Origin: an uncultured Oscillospiraceae bacterium
GTDB taxonomy: Bacteria; Bacillota; Clostridia; Oscillospirales; Oscillospiraceae
Assembly (NCBI GenBank): GCA_910585265.1
Contig: CAJUCA010000080.1
Coordinates: 1 to 6,027 of the forward strand
Direction: 5' to 3'
DNA: 6,027 nucleotides
The position numbers and the translations under genes were made by a program. Below are positions 1 to 3,588 of this stretch, in pieces. Position 1 is the first letter of the stretch, and each line of letters starts with the position of its first letter. A model generated the notes under the pieces. The model was not told the DNA's origin, ran no database searches, and saw only the letters and a list, made by a program, of their open reading frames with translations.

Positions 1-12
1 ACCCCAACGGGC

Positions 13-45
13 GTATTGGAAAATCCGAAAAGGATATTCCAATAC
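13..45. repeat. Imperfect 33-bp inverted repeat
   Basis: The arms are GTATTGGAAAATCC (13-26) and GGATATTCCAATAC (32-45). Reading the right arm on the other strand gives 13 of 14 identical bases, with GAAAA between the arms. No T-run follows on either strand, so a terminator is unlikely. It could be a recombination core site, a protein-binding dyad or an RNA hairpin from an upstream transcript. Lying about 200 bp before a recombinase start, a recombinase-related site is a fair guess but unproven. Confidence 0.55.
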
Positions 46-200
46 ATTGCTCGCCTATTCCATCGAAACCTTCGCTTTCCCTGCAACCGCAAGCCTTTGA
101 GGGCGGGAACGCCCTGCGGGTATGAGGGTCTGTTGAGGGCAAAAATTTCCGATAAAAATATGGGGCGGGATTTACTGCCACGGGGCAGGGCCTATCCGCT

Positions 201-226
201 ACAATAGACGGGACAAAATCTATTGT
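201..226. promoter_or_regulatory. 26-bp dyad over the putative recombinase promoter and next to its RBS
   Basis: Perfect 8-bp arms ACAATAGA (201-208) and TCTATTGT (219-226) flank 10 bp. The total length of 26 bp is typical of a serine-recombinase dimer site. A TACAAT hexamer at 200-205 is a fair -10 box, but I find no good -35 at 16-18 bp before it. The dyad ends beside the GGAGG ribosome binding site (227-231) of the recombinase, so a bound protein would block expression. Autorepression, as known for Tn3-family resolvases binding res, is the obvious reading but is inference. Confidence 0.4.
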
Positions 227-239
227 GGAGGTACAGCCC

Positions 240-887
240 ATGACCTACGCCTATATCCGCGTTTCCACCCGCGACCAGAACGAGGACCGCCAGCTTGCGG
301 CCCTGACCACCCTGGGCATATCGGAGGTGAATCTGTTTTTGGACAAGCAGAGCGGCAAGGACTTCAACCGTCCGGCCTACCGGAAATTAGTCAAAAAATT
401 AAAGCCGGGCGACCTTTTGATTATCAAAAGCATCGACCGGCTGGGACGAAATTATGAGGAAATCCTGGAACAGTGGAGGTATATCACCAAGGAGATACAA
501 GCGGACATCCGGGTGCTGGATATGCCCCTGCTGGACACCAGCAATCACCGGGACCTGACCGGGACGCTGATCGCGGACATTGTTCTCCAGCTTCTCAGCT
601 ATGTGGCGCAGAGTGAGCGGGAGAACATCCGCCAGCGGCAGGCGGAGGGCATTGCCGCCGCCAAAGCCAGGGGCGTGAGATTCGGTGCGGAGCGGAAGCC
701 TGTGCCGGAGGATTTTGACGAGTGGTATCTGCGCTGGCGGCGCAGGGAGATCACCGGCAAGGCGCTGTGTGAACACCTGGGCATCCATATCACCACCGTC
801 TACCGCTGGGCCGGGGAGCGGGGATTGCCCTTCCAGTCCATGACGGGGAAGAAGGGCCGTCATTCGTACAAAAAGATTGACGCATAA
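240..887 (+). CDS. Serine site-specific recombinase (resolvase/invertase family)
   Basis: This 215-residue protein is a small serine recombinase, which cuts and rejoins DNA at specific sites through a Ser-DNA intermediate. The N-terminal catalytic domain has the family signature YIRVSTRDQ, placing the nucleophile at Ser9 with Arg7 beside it. IDRLGR (65-70) supplies the second active-site group (Asp66, Arg67, Arg70), and the long E-helix with YVAQSERENIRQRQ (121-134) supplies Arg127. Residues about 157-195 form a C-terminal helix-turn-helix DNA-binding region. The length is slightly above the 180-200 residues usual for Hin or gamma-delta and far below large serine integrases, so it is not an ICE integrase of that type. 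ATG 240 is chosen over the in-frame GTG 225 because GGAGG (227-231) lies 8 nt before it and the family begins just before the Tyr-x-Arg-Val-Ser motif. The last 28 bp overlap the 3' end of the convergent kinase gene. Resolvase, invertase or small transposon resolvase cannot be told apart here. Confidence 0.93.
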   Translation: MTYAYIRVSTRDQNEDRQLAALTTLGISEVNLFLDKQSGKDFNRPAYRKLVKKLKPGDLLIIKSIDRLGRNYEEILEQWRYITKEIQADIRVLDMPLLDTSNHRDLTGTLIADIVLQLLSYVAQSERENIRQRQAEGIAAAKARGVRFGAERKPVPEDFDEWYLRWRRREITGKALCEHLGIHITTVYRWAGERGLPFQSMTGKKGRHSYKKIDA

Positions 888-2167
888 AACACGCCGTCCT
901 GATAGGTGAACTTGGCCGTGCCGCCGCTGCGCTCCGCCGTCCTTTGAACTGACCGGGTACCGGTGCCAAAGCCACCCTCCCGCTTGGAGGAAAGCAGCCG
1001 TCCATCCTTCCACGCCGGTTCCGTTTCGCAGGAATTGTCCACAGCGAAAACAAGGTGATCGTCCTCCCACGCGCCCCGCACACGGATGAAGGGCGCGGAG
1101 CGGCGGACCTCCCGGCAAGCCTCCACAGCGTTTTCCAGCAGGTTCCCCAGCAGGGCGCAGACCTCCGGCTCGTTGACGGGGAGGCGCTCCGGCATATCCA
1201 ACTCCACATCATAGTCGATTTCATACTTCCGCGCTTCCTCCGCGTAGTGTGTGCATACCACATTCAGCGCAAAGTTTTTTGTGAACGTCCGCCGTATATC
1301 CGGGGGCAGTTTTCTCTCATATGCCGTCAGATACTCCTTCAGGCCGTCAATATCATCCTCCTCCAGATAGGTCCATATCACGTTGAGGTGCTGGCGCAGA
1401 TCATGGCGGGCCGTTTTCACTTCTTCATTGTACTGCAAGAGCTGGTCATGCTGCATCCGCTGGAGGTTCAAGAGCTGTTCCTGCACCTCCGCCTGTTCCG
1501 TCAGCGCGGCCTGACGGCGGATGCCGTCCAGCGCGTCCAGCAGGATAGAATAGACCACAAACACACTGAGCAGGAGCAGTACCCGCGCAAAGAGGAACCG
1601 GAAGGACCGTACATTGTCCGCTGACAGATCGCCGGTGAAGATTTGCACGATGGCGGTGGTAAAAGCGGGAATCAGCCACGCCGTCCGCCAGAACTCCGGC
1701 GCGTCTGTGCTGAACACCTTTTCCTTGGCCTGGTTCAGATAGCGGAGCATCAGCGGGGCCGTGACCGCCATCACCGCCAGCGTGAACAGGACGCTTTTCC
1801 AAGAGGTGAAATTTGCACCCGGATCGTAGAAAAACCGGGCCTCCAGAAAGGCGGCGGCTCCCCACAGGATCATTGTATAGTCTGTGATGAACAGATACAG
1901 AAACAGGATTTTGCTGCGGCTGTCCCGGACGGAGAAAAAATAGATGCCCATATAGACCAGGGCAAACCCATAGGCCAGCTTCATCCCGTCCCCGCCCGCC
2001 TGGACGATGGTCCCAAAGAAAACCGTTTCCGCGATCTGCAAAAGGCAGACCGGCAGCAGTGCCTTCCATAAGGGGAACCGCAGGCGGTCCCGGAAGGGCC
2101 AGTAGGCCATCAGGTGGGCGGGGATGGACTGGAGCATGAGATTGATGGCGGCGGACCAGGAGATCAC
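860..2167 (-). CDS. GHKL sensor histidine kinase, AgrC-like, multi-pass membrane protein
   Basis: This is the membrane sensor of a two-component system of the agr/lyt type. With the GTG start at 2167 it has 435 residues. The N-terminal half (about 1-211) contains six or seven hydrophobic segments with no large extracellular loop, as in AgrC-type peptide sensors. A charged, probably coiled-coil linker (about 215-250) leads to the H-box TARHDLRQHL with phosphoacceptor His255. The ATP-binding GHKL domain follows: N-box GNLLENAVEAC (341-351, Asn342 and Asn346), VDNS (376-379) and G-box GGFGTGTRSV (398-407). All key motifs look intact. The start is chosen at GTG 2167 because AAAGGAGG lies 9 nt upstream and the stop TAG of the regulator shares its G with this GTG (TAGTG), a translational-coupling layout. 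An in-frame ATG at 2206 would add 13 polar residues inside the regulator gene and lacks a comparable site. The 3' end overlaps the recombinase gene convergently. The ligand is unknown; no agrB or agrD is visible. Confidence 0.93.
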   Translation of the reverse strand: MISWSAAINLMLQSIPAHLMAYWPFRDRLRFPLWKALLPVCLLQIAETVFFGTIVQAGGDGMKLAYGFALVYMGIYFFSVRDSRSKILFLYLFITDYTMILWGAAAFLEARFFYDPGANFTSWKSVLFTLAVMAVTAPLMLRYLNQAKEKVFSTDAPEFWRTAWLIPAFTTAIVQIFTGDLSADNVRSFRFLFARVLLLLSVFVVYSILLDALDGIRRQAALTEQAEVQEQLLNLQRMQHDQLLQYNEEVKTARHDLRQHLNVIWTYLEEDDIDGLKEYLTAYERKLPPDIRRTFTKNFALNVVCTHYAEEARKYEIDYDVELDMPERLPVNEPEVCALLGNLLENAVEACREVRRSAPFIRVRGAWEDDHLVFAVDNSCETEPAWKDGRLLSSKREGGFGTGTRSVQRTAERSGGTAKFTYQDGVFYASIFLYE

Positions 2168-2907
2168 TAAGCCCAGCCTCCTTTCCGGGTACGGGTAAAT
2201 TCCCATTCTGTGTACGCCCGCTGGACTTCCTTCTTCCGGCTGCGGGGAATGTCCAGCACATCCCCGTTTTTGAGCAGCAGCGCGTTATCCTTTATCTTTG
2301 CCACCTGGGAAAGATTGATGACCAGCCCCCGTCCGCAGACGCAGAAGCGTCCGGTATGGGGAAACTGCGCGGCAAAGTCCTGAAAGGACTGCCGGGTGCA
2401 GAACACGCCCTGGGTCGTATGTACGTCCACGATATGATTGGCGTACTGCGCGTACAGAATTTCCACAAACGGCACATCCACAGGTTCGGCATGGCCCCAG
2501 GCGGAGGTTTCCGACAGCGGGATGGAGGACGGCCTGGACAGATACTCCCGAAGCCGTTCCATACACCGGGCGACCTTCTCCTGCTGCAATGGTTTGACCA
2601 GATAATCAGTGGGCTTTACGTCAAAGCTCTCCACGGCGTAATCCCGTTCGCTGGTGGTAAAAATGACCGGCAGATACGGCTCCAATTCCCGGACCTTCCG
2701 CGCCGCCTCTATCCCGTTCATCCCGCCCAGAAGAATATCCAGCAGCAGCCCGTCACAGGATTTCGGGCGGTAGTGCGCCAGAAAATCCTCGCCGCTGGCA
2801 TAGAAGGAGAGGTCCACGCTTTCCTCATGGCTGGCGCTGTCCTGACGGATCAGGTCCGCCAATTTCCGCTGATCTGTTTCCAAATCCTCAACGATAATCA
2901 AATGCAC
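2167..2907 (-). CDS. LytTR-family response regulator (AgrA/LytR/VirR type)
   Basis: This 246-residue cytoplasmic regulator is the evident partner of the downstream kinase. An N-terminal receiver (about 1-125) shows the acidic pair Glu7-Asp8 in IIVEDLE, phosphoacceptor Asp57 in LLLDILLGGMNGIE, the Thr/Ser switch in FTTSERDYAVESF and Lys105 in YLVKPL. A LytTR DNA-binding domain follows (about 146-235) with FVEILYA, the IVDVHT strand, RQSFQDF, GRFCVCGRGLVINLSQVAKI and LDIPRSRKKEV. LytTR domains bind paired direct repeats about two helical turns apart, and such a pair lies in the adjacent intergenic region (2957-2986). GTG 2907 is preferred because AGAGG lies 7 nt before it and receivers start right before the first beta strand; ATG 2928 is in frame, adds seven residues and has no good ribosome binding site. 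It is the first gene of the two-gene minus-strand operon. I could not identify a convincing promoter for it. Confidence 0.93.
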   Translation of the reverse strand: MHLIIVEDLETDQRKLADLIRQDSASHEESVDLSFYASGEDFLAHYRPKSCDGLLLDILLGGMNGIEAARKVRELEPYLPVIFTTSERDYAVESFDVKPTDYLVKPLQQEKVARCMERLREYLSRPSSIPLSETSAWGHAEPVDVPFVEILYAQYANHIVDVHTTQGVFCTRQSFQDFAAQFPHTGRFCVCGRGLVINLSQVAKIKDNALLLKNGDVLDIPRSRKKEVQRAYTEWEFTRTRKGGWA

Positions 2908-2930
2908 TTGCCCACCTCTTTTCTCCATTC

Positions 2931-2953
2931 AGGGGCTTGTCAACCCCTTTTTT
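2931..2953 (+). terminator. Plus-strand terminator-like hairpin
   Basis: The arms AGGGG (2931-2935) and CCCCT (2944-2948) form a short GC-rich stem with an 8-base loop, and the right arm runs into six consecutive T (2948-2953) on the plus strand. The only plus-strand gene before it is the recombinase, so it would stop transcripts that read through the recombinase and run antisense to the kinase and regulator. The stem is only 5 bp, so strength is uncertain. On the minus strand the same bases lie in the regulator's leader. Confidence 0.4.
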
Positions 2954-2956
2954 GCA

Positions 2957-2986
2957 CGATTCGAGTCGCACCAAAGCGATTCGAGT
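2957..2986. promoter_or_regulatory. Tandem 10-bp direct repeats, likely LytTR regulator binding site
   Basis: CGATTCGAGT occurs at 2957-2966 and again, identical, at 2977-2986, giving a 20-bp period with a 10-bp spacer. LytTR regulators such as AgrA, ComE and VirR bind paired direct repeats of about 9-10 bp roughly two helical turns apart. The pair sits between a LytTR regulator gene and a divergent promoter whose -35 begins 8 bp after the second copy, the arrangement expected for activation. The repeat is seen directly; the binding protein is inferred from position and family. Confidence 0.6.
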
Positions 2987-2994
2987 AAAATCTA

Positions 2995-3022
2995 TTGACT
3001 GACCACCCCAAATTGATATACT
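2995..3022 (+). promoter_or_regulatory. Putative sigma-A promoter for the pseudo-receiver and surface protein genes
   Basis: TTGACT (2995-3000) and TATACT (3017-3022) each match the vegetative consensus at five of six bases and are 16 bp apart. Transcription would start near 3029, leaving a leader of about 33 nt before the ATG at 3062. The direct repeats lie just upstream and a perfect palindrome covers the -10, so both positive and negative control are plausible. Confidence 0.55.
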
Positions 3023-3040
3023 GAGGCAGTATATCAATTT
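3010..3040. promoter_or_regulatory. Perfect 31-bp palindrome overlapping the -10 and transcription start
   Basis: The left arm AAATTGATATACTG (3010-3023) and right arm CAGTATATCAATTT (3027-3040) are perfect complements around AGG. It contains the -10 TATACT and the expected start site. A 14-bp perfect dyad at this position is typical of an operator for a dimeric repressor. In RNA only the right arm and loop would be transcribed from this promoter, so a leader hairpin or attenuator is less likely. No gene in the window encodes an obvious repressor for it, apart from the recombinase or a factor outside. Confidence 0.7.
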
Positions 3041-3061
3041 TCCAGGAAGGAGGCCCAAACC

Positions 3062-3538
3062 ATGCTCCGCATTGTGATGTACGGTCCGGACCCCGCCGAG
3101 AACCACCGCCTCCAAGAGCTGCTGGCGGACATTCTGTGGGACGCGCAGATCAAGCCGGTGTTTAAGGAGTTCACCGGGGAACGGGAACCCTTCTTTGCCT
3201 ATGTGAAGAACAACCCCTATCTGGTTATGCTGATCGTTCAGTCGGGACCGGCGGGGATGGAAACGGTACAGCTGGCAAAGCAGGCCAACTCCGCCGCCCG
3301 CCTCGTCTGGTTCTCCCAGCAGGACTACGCCCTATACGCCTTTGACCTGCGGCTCACCTTCTTCGGCCTGCTGCCGGTCAGCCGCAGTAAAGCGGCCTCC
3401 GCACTTAGGGCCTGCTGGTATGAGCGGGAGTTTCCCCCCGGCATATCCAGTTTATCACAGATTACACTCTCTCCGCAACAGCGAATCAGTGTAATGGGCA
3501 ATAAAAAAACGCCCTCAACAGGCGTTATCCAGGCGTGA
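3062..3538 (+). CDS. Stand-alone degenerate receiver-like protein (pseudo-receiver)
   Basis: This 158-residue protein has no DNA-binding or membrane domain that I can see. Its first 120 residues follow the plan of a LytTR-type receiver: LRIVMYGPD at the first strand, FKEFTGEREPFFAYVKNNP like the beta2-alpha2 region, and LVWFSQQDYALYAFDLRLTFF matching the neighbouring regulator's switch region (FTTSERDYAVESFDVKPTDYL). The catalytic chemistry is missing: residues 51-66 contain no Asp or Glu where the phosphoacceptor should be, and the Lys of the usual KP pair is replaced in FGLLPV (101-106). Ser85 remains at the switch position. It therefore probably cannot be phosphorylated and may act by binding another receiver or the kinase; that is inference. 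ATG 3062 is supported by AAGGAGG 8-9 nt upstream. It is the first gene after the regulated promoter, 50 bp before the surface protein gene. Residues about 122-158 lie beyond the receiver fold and overlap an inverted repeat and a hairpin, so the tail may be a remnant of a lost domain. Exact family not recognised. Confidence 0.8.
   Translation: MLRIVMYGPDPAENHRLQELLADILWDAQIKPVFKEFTGEREPFFAYVKNNPYLVMLIVQSGPAGMETVQLAKQANSAARLVWFSQQDYALYAFDLRLTFFGLLPVSRSKAASALRACWYEREFPPGISSLSQITLSPQQRISVMGNKKTPSTGVIQA
3461..3495. repeat. 8-bp inverted repeat in the 3' part of the pseudo-receiver gene
   Basis: ATTACACT (3461-3468) and AGTGTAAT (3488-3495) are perfect complements separated by 19 bp. They lie in the region encoding the tail beyond the receiver fold. 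The function is unknown; this could be a protein-binding site or part of the sequence that was fused to the gene when its original 3' end was lost. Confidence 0.4.
3503..3526 (-). terminator. Minus-strand intrinsic terminator-like hairpin
   Basis: The arms AACGCC (3508-3513) and GGCGTT (3521-3526) pair perfectly around a 7-base loop. Seven A precede the left arm on the plus strand (3503-3509), so on the minus strand the stem is followed by a T-run. There is no T-run on the plus side, so it should not stop plus-strand transcription. No minus-strand gene is apparent to its right within the window. It would stop antisense transcripts from the large surface protein gene, or is left over from a lost convergent gene. 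It lies inside the end of the pseudo-receiver coding sequence. Confidence 0.5.
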
Positions 3539-3588
3539 TATTCAGTTACGCATAAAGTGTACTTTTTGCAAAACAGGAGGACATTCAC

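Larger units (their letters stand above)
1..239. other. Non-coding leader upstream of the recombinase
   Basis: I see no convincing gene in this stretch. It carries several dyads: an imperfect 33-bp one at 13-45, a nested stem around 87-119 (inner arms AGGGCG/CGCCCT at 100-105 and 110-115 with a GGAA loop), CTGCC/GGCAG at 175-179 and 184-188, and an 8-bp dyad at 201-226. Such dyad-dense DNA before a serine recombinase gene is where res or attachment subsites and autoregulatory operators are usually found in this family, but no site is proven here. Confidence 0.5.

Noticed and set aside
16..207. Short plus-strand reading frame (TTG start) before the recombinase
   Set aside because: No ribosome binding site at its start, no recognisable domain, Arg/Pro-rich composition typical of a chance frame, and it runs through several dyads and the putative promoter.
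399..1118. Minus-strand frame across the recombinase and kinase ends
   Set aside because: Shadow of two well-supported genes; low-complexity Gly/Pro/Arg/His-rich product without motifs.
1446..2261. 271-codon minus-strand frame inside the kinase gene
   Set aside because: Out-of-frame shadow of the kinase; its product has no coherent domain while the kinase frame has intact H, N and G boxes.
2356..2988. Plus-strand frame antisense to the regulator
   Set aside because: Shadow of the LytTR regulator; it crosses the terminator-like hairpin and the direct repeats, and no motif is visible.
215..2997. Identical 11-mer AAAATCTATTG at 215-225 and 2987-2997 in the same orientation, considered as paired recombinase sites flanking the recombinase-kinase-regulator block
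   Set aside because: The match does not extend beyond 11 bp and several 11-bp matches are expected by chance in 6 kb; the second copy lacks the partner arm that makes the first a dyad.
130..3521. Shared 11-mer CTGTTGAGGGC (plus strand near 130-140, minus strand near 3511-3521)
   Set aside because: Too short to distinguish from chance, and the surrounding sequence and structures differ.
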